Shown: piece by piece, positions 11,971 through 23,295 of the stretch
How positions within the stretch are numbered: position 1 is the stretch's first letter
Layout: each line of letters begins with the position of its first letter
From: Epiperipatus broadwayi
Taxonomy: Eukaryota; Onychophora; Udeonychophora; Euonychophora; Peripatidae
Length of the DNA stretch: 64,000 nt
NCBI GenBank assembly: GCA_028023455.1
Contig: JAQFVV010012405.1
Coordinates: 2,793,149 to 2,857,148 of the forward strand
Direction: 5' to 3'
Position numbers and translations under genes: made by a program
The notes under the pieces: generated by a model
What the model was told of the DNA's origin: nothing
The model's input: only the letters and a program-made list of their open reading frames with translations
Databases searched by the model: none

Positions 11971-12293
11971 CCCCACCCCCCGAGAGAAAGCCGACCCCCA
12001 ACCTCCGAGCCCCCCCAAACCACCCCCCACAAAACAACCTTCCAAAATTCCCCCCAGACTCACGAAAGAGAATTTCTCACAAAACCCCCCAACTTTCCCC
12101 AAGCCCCTCCCAGCCCGACAAACCCCCCCCCCCCCCCCAGGACCAAGCCGAGAAAACACGCCCACCCGAAAGAACCAGAACCCCCCACCCCAACCCCCAC
12201 CCAAACCACCAACCCCAACCCGACCCCCCAACACAAGACACCCAAAGACACCCCCCCACCCCCGCCCCCCCCCCCCCCCCCCCCCCCCCCGCC
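11971..12293. repeat. C-rich, strand-asymmetric low-complexity tract
   Basis: About 320 bases are dominated by C and A on the plus strand, with C runs of 5 to over 25 bases near 12125-12138 and 12260-12291. The flanking DNA is strongly AT-rich. The long proline-rich and glycine-rich frames here are by-products of this composition and are not supported as genes. It could be a genuine simple repeat or a sequencing/assembly artefact. Confidence 0.8.
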
Positions 12294-12369
12294 CTTATAA
12301 GTGACATTAATTTTCTTGCATTCTTGTTTGTGTGTATATATATATTAAATAGCAATTTTTAAAAATGTA

Positions 12370-12487
12370 ATTTAGATGGAAGCAAACTGCCTTTTACACG
12401 TGCACTATGAATTTTTAAAATATTTACTAATGGGGAGATGTTGACTATTCATAACATGTGTAAAAGGTAGTTTGTTTTCACCTAAAT
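12370..12487. mobile_element. 118-bp TA-flanked hairpin MITE
   Basis: Terminal inverted repeats of about 34 bp (ATTTAGATGGAAGCAAACTG at the left; its near-complement ends CACCTAAAT at the right) are bounded by TA at 12368-12369 and 12488-12489. This fits a Tc1/mariner-type miniature element. There is no coding capacity. Confidence 0.65.
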
Positions 12488-12489
12488 TA

Positions 12490-13487
12490 TACACATACTA
12501 TACTCATTACACTTTTTGCTTAAATACTTGGTTTTTTGTTATGGTATATGTATTTTTTTTTTTTTTGTTATATCAGTTAAAATATTATAAACTCATCTGT
12601 GTAAAATAAATTATTAATCGGTTAAAAAAATATTATTATTAAATGACAATGTTATTTTTTTTGTTTATTAAAATTATATGTGAAAGTAAAATTGACTATT
12701 TTAAAATAACCAAGTTGCTATGGAAACAAGTTGCAAAAATGAATGGAAAAAAGAAAAACTCTTACATCATATGCTTTTCAAACTAAAATGTGGAAAAAAC
12801 TTTACTTGTTTTGTGCTACTTATAGAATGGAAGCTAAGATAATTTCAGTTTTTATCTATGTGCATATAATGCAATTCAGGGGTAGAGCTTCAAAATGCTC
12901 CACCCTGAACTTTCCATTGATGCAGCGTATTGTGAATCTATAAAATAATGCCTAAATAATCAGCAATGCTTTTGCTAACCTAGTAACTAATAGTAGATGC
13001 TAAAATAAATGCCAGTTGATCATACAAGGAAACCCTACATTCAACTAACTGTTTGTTAAAAGAAAAAATCCTAAAATGAATGGGTTAATATGTTTTGGAG
13101 ATTTGATTCCTCAGTCTTAAAGAGCCATTGTTTAAAAGGAATTTAATGGAAATAAATCACTGATAATTATATTGGAAATATGAAATGGCAAGCTGTATGA
13201 CCATATATCTTCATTTCAACAAAATTTTTATTAACAATAAATAGTGATTACATACTAATAAAGGATAGATAAATGAATAAATTGTACAATAATATGATTG
13301 TATAATATTCTATTTGTCATCTGGCTAGATTTTGTTATGAGAGTATGATTGTTATACTCTTATGTGGCTAGGTATAGTGAAGAGATTCTAAGAACTTGTT
13401 TAATGGAATAAGCATTTTTTATATAAACATGAATATTTTCTTTTAGAATTTCCTATTCTATAATGCTGTGTAGGTGGGAGTTGATAA
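12490..13487. other. AT-rich sequence, includes the LINE B 3' region
   Basis: The part adjacent to 13488 is presumably 3' untranslated sequence of LINE B. No poly(A) or trinucleotide tail could be placed with confidence. A 66-codon frame at 12743-12943 shows no recognisable domain. Confidence 0.45.
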
Positions 13488-16400
13488 TCAGGAAAAGGAA
13501 AGAGCAGTTAAAGACCAGGTGTCATCAAAGACTTTACTGGAGGCCAGGAGCTGGTCACGTTTCTTGATTTTTTTGAGCGTTTGATAAAACAATGGTGGCG
13601 GGGGTAATTCCATGAGAGTTTTGCATCTCACTATCCATATGGAATAAAGGACAAAGGTAGAAAGCCTTATTATTGAAAAAAACCCATTATGAATGGCATT
13701 TTCAAGTGAGAAAATCATATCAGGTCTTATGTTGGAATTGATTATAATTATATCTTTCAGTGTTTTAAGTCTTGGGCACCGGTGTATAATATGGTCTATG
13801 GTTTCATCTTCACGAGCACACAGACCACATATAGGGTCAATGCTGGTAAAACCTCTTCGGTGATAAAGGAACCAATTCGTGGGAAGTGCATTAAGATTTA
13901 TTTTAATGATGAAGTCAAGGAATTTGGGTTCCAGACTCCATCTTTTGAAGTGTGTAATGAGTCTTTGGTTGGTTACTTTTAGGCTGGTTTTAATGGGTTG
14001 TTGATTATGGTTGATTATATTGTATGCTTCCCATAAGGTGATTTTTTTGTTAAGGTTAAAGGGCATTATTGGGTTATAAAGTTGTAGGTGGTCTATTAGG
14101 GAGGCTATCCATGAACTGGCAGAGGGCGGGGATGATCTGTCGGTGTAATTTTTTTAATAATGTTGGAGTATCCACAGGAGAGGATCAGATTATGTAGAGT
14201 GTTGTGGGTTTTCTGTAAAATTATTGCTTGTATTGAGTGGAATGACAGTCCATTGAACCTGCGTGGTCGTTGGATGCCTCATAAGCTAATAGCAACTGTC
14301 CTTCCTCTCCAGAGAAGTTTGGTACATAATCGGTTGATTTTATTTTGAAACTGTTTAGACATTTTTACAAATGGAAGATAATATGAGATTTTTGGCATTA
14401 TGATCATGTTGAGGAAGCCAACTTTTCCATATAATGAAAGGTATACTCTAGGGAGTGATGTGGTGATGGCTTCAGTTGAATGGAGGATTGCATCTTGTAT
14501 CTCTCTTGCCATTGCAGTTGGAGTTTTGAAGATTGGGAAACCTAGGTATCTTTGGGGTTTTGCAGAAAAGGGGAGTTAATTTGTTTACCAGACATAATCT
14601 TCCAGATGGAAGATTTGTTAAAGTTTATTTGTAGGCCAAGTTTCGCTGTATTTCTGTTTATGGGGAAGGTATTTAAAGGTGGGAAGAACAACCATGATGT
14701 CATCTATATATGCAAATACATTAAAGTTTTTATTGAGAGAGGGAAGGAAAATTCCAGGTTTTTTTCTATATCCATCAGAAGAGGGTTGATGTATGCTGTG
14801 AAGAAAAGGGCACTGAGTGGAGATCCTTGAGGGATCGACTTGTATAGCTTGAAACTTGGTGTGATCTTGCCATCAAGAGAGAGAAAAATCTCTCTGTTGT
14901 TGAGCAGATTGCTGATCATCTGAACAATCCCGGCTGGAATGTCGCATTCCAACAGAATATCCAGGAGGATATTTATCTGGACTGAATCAAATGCTGCTGC
15001 AACATCCAGCTGGACAGCAATAGGTTTTGATTTACGATGTCCTCTGATGTAATTGAATAGTGCAGTTACATTGGACATAGCATGCGAGGTTGATGATCCC
15101 TTTTTTTCATATTGGTTTGATGAGGTATGGTTAAGGATTTGAGTTTGGATTTGATCTTTAATGACTGACTCAAATTATCTTGATAAGCAATGGGGTCATG
15201 GAAATTGGCCGGATATTGTTAATGTCATTTAGTGGTTTTGCTTTTTTAATAAAAGGCACGAGTGCCACTGGGTAAAGATCTGTTATGTTTCTGTTGCCGG
15301 AGGCTAGGTGATCAATCATTTTTTTAATAATTGGCACAGTGAATTGACTGAGGTGTTTGAGAAGGAAATTTGGGATGCCATGAAGGCCAGGATGAACGCC
15401 ATCAGGGAGAGATGTTATCTTCTTTTTGATTTGGATTTCTGTGATGCCATGTTCGCTGGGGTCACCAGCATCCAACCAGCTGTTTATAGGAGGAGCTCCA
15501 TCTTTTTGCATTAATTGGCAGAATTGTTTGCTGATGTGCTGCATCATTGGAAAGCCAATAAGATTGGTTCCATTAGTATTAATGGATAAGGGAGTGATTT
15601 GTTTTTTATTGTATCCCAGTGCCCATCTGAGGTAGTCTCTTGTCCAGCAGTGTTGTTGTGCTAAGAAACATTTGGCTCTTCTGATGGATATATATTCTGC
15701 AAGGGACTTTTGCTTGATTTTGTAGAGATTTTTAAGGAAGATGATTTTTTCTGTATTTGTGAAATTTTGCTGTAAAGCTTGAAGTTGTATATTAATGTCT
15801 GTTAGATCATTTAGAAGGCCATTAGGTCCTTTGATTTTCCTGGCATGGTGATTTAATATGGATTGTAGTATTCCGATGAAGGAAAACCAGCCCTCCTCAG
15901 CAGGAAGGGAAAGGATGTTTATTTTCTGGAAAAGGATGTATGCCTCAGATACTATCGCTTCGGTCATATTTGATTGGGTGATCATGCGCATGGTTTTACC
16001 AGGTCCATCAATAGGTGCAGGGATTGAAATAGGTGTAAGTTGTAAGATTAGAGCCATATGATCAGAGAAAGCAACAGGGGCCAAGGCTGCATCAAGGTTG
16101 AAATGGAGGTCTGGGGTGTAGTAAACCAAATCAATCAGGGACTTTTTAGTTTTAGTATAGAAAGAGTAGGCTTCGGGAGGGAAGAAGCCCTCTCCACACA
16201 TTAATCTGCGATTTATTAGATGCAAAAATCTCTTGTTGAAGTCATTGTATGTGGTGTTAAAGTCTCCCAGAAGAATAGTAGGGGAGGCTCTGTTAGCGTT
16301 GATGGCATTTAGGATGTGGATTATTTTTAGATATTGAGAGGTGTCTTTGGCTGTATATATATAAGCTATGATGATCGGATAACCCCAATAGTCTATTTCT

Positions 16401-16687
16401 ATGATAATAATATTGGCATCTAGGAATAGAATGCTAAAACTGTTTGGTGGTGTTGACTTGCTGAGAAGAATACCGACTCCACCTGAAGCAGAATGGCCTA
16501 TGGAAAATCTAGTAAATCCGAGAGTTGAGAGAAGAGATAGTATTTTATGATCGGTCTTATGGTGATATTTAGTTTCACCCATAAGAAGTATATGAGGGGA
16601 GCAGAGCGAGAGCCAGTTTTTAATAGCTAGAACTCTATCAATTGAGTTGATGCCGCGAATGTTAATGCCAGCAATTTTGCAGAACAT
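13488..16687 (-). pseudogene. LINE B ORF2: endonuclease-reverse transcriptase, broken
   Basis: The frame opens at ATG 16687 with a complete endonuclease (AGINIRGIN, MGETK, LLGDFNTTYNDF, SDHMALIL), the CWTRDYLRWALGY block and the start of the RT (YPVALVPFIKK, NIRPISMTPL). It shifts near 15172, continues to 14704 (QLDVAAAFDSV, IPQGSPLSALFF) and shifts again within the catalytic AYIDD. Two further pieces follow: 14512-14279 (the LYGKVGFLN to LLWRGRTVAISL region) and 14066-13488, whose CGLC...H...C motif matches the end of LINE A. The catalytic aspartates are preserved despite the shifts. No RNase H is present. Confidence 0.85.
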
Positions 16688-16693
16688 GATAGA

Positions 16694-19340
16694 TTAATCC
16701 AAACCGTCCTCAGCAAAGTGTACCAAGTCAATGTGGGACATCTCCATGTTAATGAGGTCTGATGTTGTTTGGCAATCAGAGTCTTGTGATTGCATTTGTG
16801 GATGGATTGGTGATATAGTTGTTGGTTGAGGAAACGCATCCATGAAGTCTTCGGTGTCTGATGAAGTAGTGTAATCTGTCTGAGATTCGTCAGATGGATC
16901 AATGGTATCAATGGTTGTAGGATCCATGGTTTTCCTCTTTTTTTCTATGGATTTGCGAGGCTTTGTGCTTGATATATCTGAAATTTGTTTGTTAGAGGGT
17001 GGAGGTGAGTAATGTATCAGATGGGCGCTATCATCATCAGAGCTTGATTTATCTGAACGAATTGATTTTCTTTTAATTTTCTTATTTGTATTTTGGGTAT
17101 TTGTTGTGTCGGTTTTTTGAGGGTTTTGAAGTTTAATAGTGTTTTTTTCATTTTCCTGTTCTTTTGATAAAAGTGTTTTTTTATTGTTATAGGAATTTGT
17201 TTTAAATTTTAGACCTGAGTCATTTTCGGTTTGCTGTAACTGTTGGGAAACATTAACTATGCTGACTTTCGGGTTGAGTGTTTGATAAGTCTTTTCATCT
17301 GGATGGTTAATTATTGCAGGAGTTGAAGAATTGAGGACAGTTTGTGGATCACTTTGTTTAGGTTTACTGGACTTAACTGACCCAAATGAAGATGTATCAA
17401 TGGTTTTAAACTGGGTGGGAGTTGTTATGGATGGATTGTTTTGAAATTTTTTGAGTGTATTTTCTTCATCGCCTGTGTTTTCCTTGCTCTCGTCAGGTGG
17501 TTTGGTCATATTGCCTTCTTTTGTAGCAAGAGTTTGGCCTAGTATTGTTTCTCGGGGATTAGTATAATATGTATCGTATGTATGATCTTTAGTCTTATTG
17601 GTTTGAGTGATTGGTTTAGGCGCAGTATATGTAATTGCTTGGATCTCTGATTCACTACTATTAGTGTAGAGGTTGTCGTTTGTTCTTTCTTGAATATTTT
17701 CATTTTGAAAGATAGGTTTGGATGTGAAAGGGTTTGTTGGAGGATTTATTTGAATCAGGTTGTCTGGGTTTGTGAGGTTGCTGATTGAATTAGGCCCATG
17801 TGGTGATTGTCTATTTAAGGATGTGAAAGCCGTGTTAGTAGGTCTACCAGGACATCTGTGAACTTTATTCTTTTTAATACCACAGTGTGTACATATTCTT
17901 GCTGCACAATCTTTAATGAGGTGTGTTCTTTGAAGGCAGAAGAAACATTGTGGATGTACTCCCCTGAACGTCAAAACCATAGGAGAGCCTCTTGCAGTAA
18001 TAATAGTGGGTATGTCAGTGGGTATAATGTTTTTCTTCAATGTAAGTGTGAAGATAACTGTATTGGACAGGATTTGATCTTCGCAGTGAGGGTTTAATAG
18101 GTGTTTAAATTTGCTAACTGAACCATAATTAATAAGGATGTCTTGTAGTTCTTGTTCTTTCAAGTGGGCAAGGCAGTTTTGGATTCTGCCGGATAGTGTA
18201 ACAGGATGGTTCATATCTATGGAGCATAGTATAAAATTTCCTAAAGATCTGTATTTATTTTTAAAGTTCATACGGTCCACCCACGTTTTAAACTCAACGA
18301 TAACATAGCAGTCATTGGGATGATTAAGAATCATATGAATGCCTCTGCCTAATTGTTTTTGATTGATTAGACTGTATAGCTGTTCTAGAGGGAACTTATA
18401 TAGAGCACATTGTTGATTTGTTATGGCTAAGATTAACGACTTATCGCTGTAGTAGTTAGCAAACGATTTATATAGGCTATTGGGAATCGTTTTGTTGAAC
18501 TCATTATTTATTTTTAGGAACATGTCATCATTAAGATCGTTTATATTAAATGAGACATTTTCCAAAGTGTTTGATTCTTGTTCTATGTCTAATTCTGAGA
18601 TATTCAAATATAGTTCATTGAAATTTATTGGCCTTAATATTTTCGGAGATGCTCTCAGAATTTTTAGACCTTACGATATTTGCGTACGTAGAGGAATTTT
18701 TCAATATTGGTATTGAAGAAATTGGATTAGATTGTAAGTTGGCTGAAGTAGCAATGGATTGTTCTGCGCTATAATCTTTGTTTGTTCTGGAATGTGATTT
18801 ATCGGTTTTAAAATTTATTTCTTCTTTTTGATTTTTAAATTTACTGTTGACAAACTGTAATGTGACAGCACTGGTTTTGTCGACCTCTGGTGGAAAAGTT
18901 TTTACTTTAAAAAATTCGCCGAAATCATCTTGTCGGTAATTTTGTCTATTATTTTCAGATATGGTTTCCAGGGTATTATTGGGCAAAGGAAATTGCTCAT
19001 TAGAGTCTTCTGAGGGTGCGTAAAGTCTTCGGAGAGGTGATGATTGGTTTTTGCTTGTATTTTTAAGAATTTCAATAGTTTCGCTTGATGAGATATTAAT
19101 GCTATTGCTTATATTAGGGGTAAGTTGAATATTTTCTAAACTTTTGTTGATATTTGTGATGCTGTTTTCTTTTGAAATATTGGTTTGTGGGTTTTTATTT
19201 GTTGTAGAAGTTATTTTGGATGAATTTAGATTAGATCTAAGGCTATAAAATTTACGACCGATGACTGCATTGCTAGATTGAATGCTGAGATCGGGGCTAA
19301 CCTTAATTTGTGAGTTATCGATTATATTATCACGTTCCAT
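16694..19340 (-). pseudogene. LINE B ORF1: Gag-like protein with zinc knuckles, one frameshift
   Basis: ATG at 19340 opens a 241-codon frame that stops at 18615. The homologous protein continues in another frame (open from about 18670, running to 16694). One indel therefore splits an ORF of roughly 880 codons. The TYANIVRSK segment just before the break and the LAITNQQCALYKFP segment after it match LINE A ORF1 in order. Two Cys/His motifs are visible near 17960-17840: CFFCLQRTHLIKDC (CX2CX4HX4C) and CTHCGIKKNKVHRC. The long C-terminal region is rich in Ser, Thr, Asn, Pro and Lys and has no recognisable fold. The LINE A homologue is markedly shorter. Confidence 0.82.
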
Positions 19341-20004
19341 AATATATAATGATTAAAACCGACTTACCTTGAATAAGAAACGTAAAGGTAAGGGGACAAT
19401 CGTCCCTATCTTCCTGAAATTGAATCGCTAAGGGACCCTTTTTGTAAGACCAGTTGCAAAGATGGCTGCCAAAAGCGGAAGTTAATTCTAAGAATTGTTA
19501 TTGCAAATTTTATGATATATCTTGATTTAAAATTCTTCCAATGGGAAAAAACGTTGAGTTCAACTGTATATTAAATAGGTAATTGAAAAAAAGTCAAATA
19601 TGAATTATTATAAATAAAAGATTTTCAGTCATACATGTTCTCTACTATTATGCTGGTGTAAATGTGTAAGTATAAATCACTATATTATTAAATTTGTTAA
19701 TTAAAATTAGTGTTATTATTAATTTTGTTACTCATTTATTTTTCATTCGAATTACTAGACTATTATACTTTGTCTTGGAATTATATCTTAAATGTGGAGA
19801 GGATAATAACCAGGAAACATGACTGGATCTGCACAAGGGCTTGTCTTTCATGTAGGTCCAGTCTGATCATTATTTGTAGCTATTATAAAGTATTCCCCTA
19901 GACTAAATTAATTAATGAATATTTTCATTTTATTATATATAGATATTTACTAATTATCATTTTTTGTAGTATAGTAGTATTGTACCCACACAATAAGTAA
20001 AAAC
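19341..20004. other. LINE B 5' region and AT-rich sequence
   Basis: The first 150 bases are relatively GC-rich for this window and are probably the 5' untranslated part of LINE B. The rest is AT-rich with no recognisable gene. Confidence 0.4.
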
Positions 20005-20046
20005 TATTATATATATATATATATATATATATAATAGTTTATTATA

Positions 20047-20082
<36 letters not shown>
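20005..20082. repeat. (TA)n tract, insertion target of the LTR element
   Basis: Two TA runs surround a short AATAGTTTATT segment. The run ends exactly where the 5' LTR begins, and ATATAT also follows the 3' LTR at 32869, so the target duplication is ATAT to ATATAT; its exact length is ambiguous inside the repeat. Confidence 0.85.
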
Positions 20083-20085
<3 letters not shown>

Positions 20086-22988
20086 GAGTGTTCAAATTGA
20101 TGATCCACATACATATATATATAAAAAAAAAAAAAAATAACATAGTAAGCAATTCAGCATAATAAATTTAACGAAATAGGATTAATATTATTTTATACAT
20201 TTCATATATAAATGCAATCACCATAGTAACAATATTACATACAGTTTAATGTTTTTTATGTTGTGTATATTTTATTTGTAAAATATTTTAAAAAAAAAAA
20301 TATTGTTATTAAAAAAAAGGTTATTATATCAATTTTATATTTTGGTTTGTAAAATATTATTTTAAGAAAAAAAAATTGTAATCGAATTTAAATGTGATCT
20401 TCGTGTGTCTTCTTATCTATGACCGTGTCTTCTTATCTATGATCGTGTGTGGCCGCAAAGATAAAAAAACGTCAGAAAGAGAATCTATAAAAATGACGTG
20501 ACAGAAGATAAAAGGGGTCAGATTGGTCAGTCATTCTCAGTCACTCACTCAAGCACGCACACACTTATTATCACTTTGTATGGTAAAGGACAAATCTATT
20601 TGTTGTATCTTAAGAAAATGAACCTTTTCAATATTAAAATTGTTGGTTTGTAAAACTATAAAACATGGAGTAGTAGCAGAATTATCTGCCCGTTCAATCA
20701 TTCGGGCGGGCAAATTGAAGGGTCCCGAAGAGCGGCGGCAATGTAAAAAAAAAAAAAAAAAAACCTATGAAAAAAAAAAAAAATGCTTTATAAATAAAGA
20801 AAAGAAAAATGGATTTGCATAGACATCGTCTCCCGACTAACCAAATGGATCAATTCACCTCATAACCTGGATCGTCGAAATACACTCACCTCTACAGAAT
20901 GGAAAGAGAAAAAGGAAACTTTTTAATGAGTATTGCAAAGTTTACAATTACTATTTCGGACGGAGAAAATCCTCTTTACACTATAAATGAAGGCAATCGA
21001 TAGACTAATAAACAGTGAATGGACAGATTTATATATATGGTATGATTATTTTTTTTTATGAAAAATATGTGTGTTAATTTTTTTTTATATGTAATACTAT
21101 ATGATGTTTTTTTTTTATTATCTAAAGAAATATAATTATTAAATGAAAATGATCGGAAAGACTCAAATATAGTTATTATTTCATATTCATTTATCCGTAA
21201 TTATTTTTGATAAACGAATAAACTTTGATACCCTCTTATTGCACATTTTGGTATAGGGTATATGTAAATTTTTATTTTTTTTTAGTAAAATATCTAAGAA
21301 CCTTTCCCATCATTTATTCATTCATTTTTTTTGTATGTGTCGTTAACGTTCTTGCAACACGTATATAGAGATACATATAGCAACATGATTATTTTATTTA
21401 GTCAACCAATTTAAAATATAAAGACATTTCGGATGTATACTATCATTAATATTGTCAATCTTCTTTTTTTTTATAATTAAATAAATTGAGTTAATTTAAA
21501 TATCAAGACTAGTTTACTTATTTTGTTTTATTTGGATTGCGTAAGACGGCGGAGCAACTTAGGTAACAGAATTCAAACTCAGCTTGGTAAGCGAATTGAA
21601 ATAGAAGATAAGGTATATTTTGCTTATTAATATTTTATTTTGTTTCTATATAAATTTCATAGTTATATTTGCATTCGAATATTATATATCCATATTATTA
21701 TGTCTCTTAATTAATATTACAAAGACAATCATTTCATGTTTGTCTGATTCCGTAATAAAAATCTAAATAGATTATACTTTATCGTTCGGTTTGGAGTAGT
21801 TCGTTTGAATATTTCTTAAACTCCTATAAAATGAAGAGAATAAACTTCATTGACCGATTTAATTGAATATTATTTTCATTTATAGAAATATCAAATATAA
21901 TCATGTGTTTTAATTGTTGCCAATCAAAATTTTTTATTCAGTTATTTAAAGTTTTCAAACAAGTTGTATTAATATTCACAAGTGAATAAACATCCAAGAG
22001 AAGCTCGATATATTTTTAGTTAATATAATTGGACATTGTAAAATTAGAAATGAGCTAATAGAGTATTGATATTAAACTCCAGTGAAATATTTTAGTTTAA
22101 AACCTAAACGAAGCATTAATTAAGTATCATTTTATTGAGAGATATTTATAAATTATTTTGTAACTTATTGATAATCTATCGACGTCTATTAATTTGTTTA
22201 AAAATTTAAATGAGTGTATAAATTTTCAAAGTGTTATAAAACTATAATAAAACCAGTTGAGGTCCACAGAAAATTATTAATTATAGGTTGAGGTAGAAAG
22301 AATTGTATATCGTTTATTGACGCGAGTATTTATCTTTATATTTAGCGTTTGCTAACATGGATATATGCATATTTGGGGTTCAGTTATTATTTTGTTTTGT
22401 CGTTTAAATAATGTCTGTATGCAAACCAATGTTTTGTAAAGTGCTATTACAGGTACTTAGAAAATTATCCATTAAGTTATAAAGACAGTACCTTTAAATA
22501 ATAAAGTGGAGTTAAAGTACTATAACAGTAACAGGCTAATAAAATATATATATTGGAATCTAGATTAGTTATTAATTGGATTGGTTTTGATTAGATTGCC
22601 AATCAAGTGTTAGCCTAATCCTATATTATTGTATAGGGCAATAGTAGTTGATTTCACCGCTCTATGCAATTTATATTGTAGTTGACGGTTTTGTTGATGG
22701 CTGGAGCAGATAATCTCATTATTTCTTCATTTTTCATATAACTTAAGTAAATTAAACTTTAAGAGAGATTATTTGTGCTTTATGATGGTTTAATATATAA
22801 TGGCGACCCGATTGAGCTAGACCAGATTAATTTATATTGGATTTTAGAATTTTATCAGATCAAATTGATCATCCTAACCATCACCTTCATCCATCGATTT
22901 AATCAGTTGCAAATTGGCACCAATATTTTGGGCCTTCTTTTTGTTAGATTTGAATGGATCACAGCAATCGACAATACCGTCGGTTACA
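20083..22988 (+). repeat. 5' long terminal repeat (2906 bp)
   Basis: It matches 29957-32868 almost base for base. It starts TGTGAGTGTT and ends CGGTTACA. A TATAAAAA box at 20486 is followed about 35-50 nt later by TCAG-containing initiator-like sequences (GGTCAGATTGG, TCAGTCATT, TCAGTCACT at 20518-20542). If that is the promoter, nearly 2.5 kb of the LTR would be transcribed leader. Two tandem GTGTCTTCTTATCTATGA units occur near 20405-20442. No long open frame is supported inside it. Confidence 0.95.
20486..20545 (+). promoter_or_regulatory. Candidate LTR core promoter
   Basis: A TATAAAAA box at 20486-20493 is followed by repeated TCAG/TCAGTC motifs of the kind used as arthropod initiators. 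The spacing to the nearest full TCAGTC (about 43 nt) is longer than the usual 30 nt, so the start site is uncertain. The same sequence occurs in the 3' LTR near 30361-30420. Confidence 0.35.
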
Positions 22989-22992
22989 AAAA

Positions 22993-23012
22993 TGGCGCGC
23001 CAACTCGGGCCG
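22993..23012 (+). other. Primer-binding site
   Basis: The sequence TGGCGCGCCAACTCGGGCCG begins four bases after the end of the 5' LTR and is not repeated after the 3' LTR. TGG pairs with the CCA end of a tRNA. The sequence resembles, with an inserted base and a few changes, the lysine-tRNA primer sites of gypsy-type elements; the exact tRNA could not be confirmed. Confidence 0.75.
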
Positions 23013-23295
23013 AAATAACCAATTAAAGACCCAAGTTTGAGTCTCATATAGATGTTAAAACATAGTATTATTTTTATATGCATTGGTGGAGTTATGTAGT
23101 TGATTATATTAGATCATAGGTTTAAGTAAGATATTAAAATACTTGTGCTTGTCGTTCTTTGGGGATTTTGGATTTTGTTCGCAGATGCAGGATTGAACGG
23201 ATGGATATGTTTTATGTAAGGATAAATAAAAGTAAAATATTTCGCAGGTTATTTAAAATAGAAATATTATATTTAACATAAATAGGAAAATAAAA

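Larger units (their letters stand above)
13488..19340 (-). mobile_element. LINE B: APE-type non-LTR retrotransposon, decayed
   Basis: It has the same layout as LINE A and the same strand: ORF1 with zinc knuckles (19340-16694), then ORF2 with endonuclease and RT (16687-13488). ORF2 begins 6 nt after the ORF1 stop, suggesting coupled termination-reinitiation in the ancestor. Protein blocks are shared with LINE A in the same order throughout, but the two are clearly divergent, so they are separate lineages rather than a recent duplication. At least four frameshifts or stops break ORF2 and one breaks ORF1. The 5' end lies above 19340 and the 3' end below 13488; neither is resolved. Confidence 0.85.

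Noticed and set aside
11896-12355. Long proline-rich and glycine-rich open frames on both strands
   Set aside because: They arise wholly from the C-rich low-complexity tract, overlap one another in several frames and lack any domain.
22775-23026. 83-codon open frame at the 5' LTR end, also present in the 3' LTR
   Set aside because: It starts at a non-ATG codon, runs through the LTR boundary, and its conservation is explained by LTR identity.
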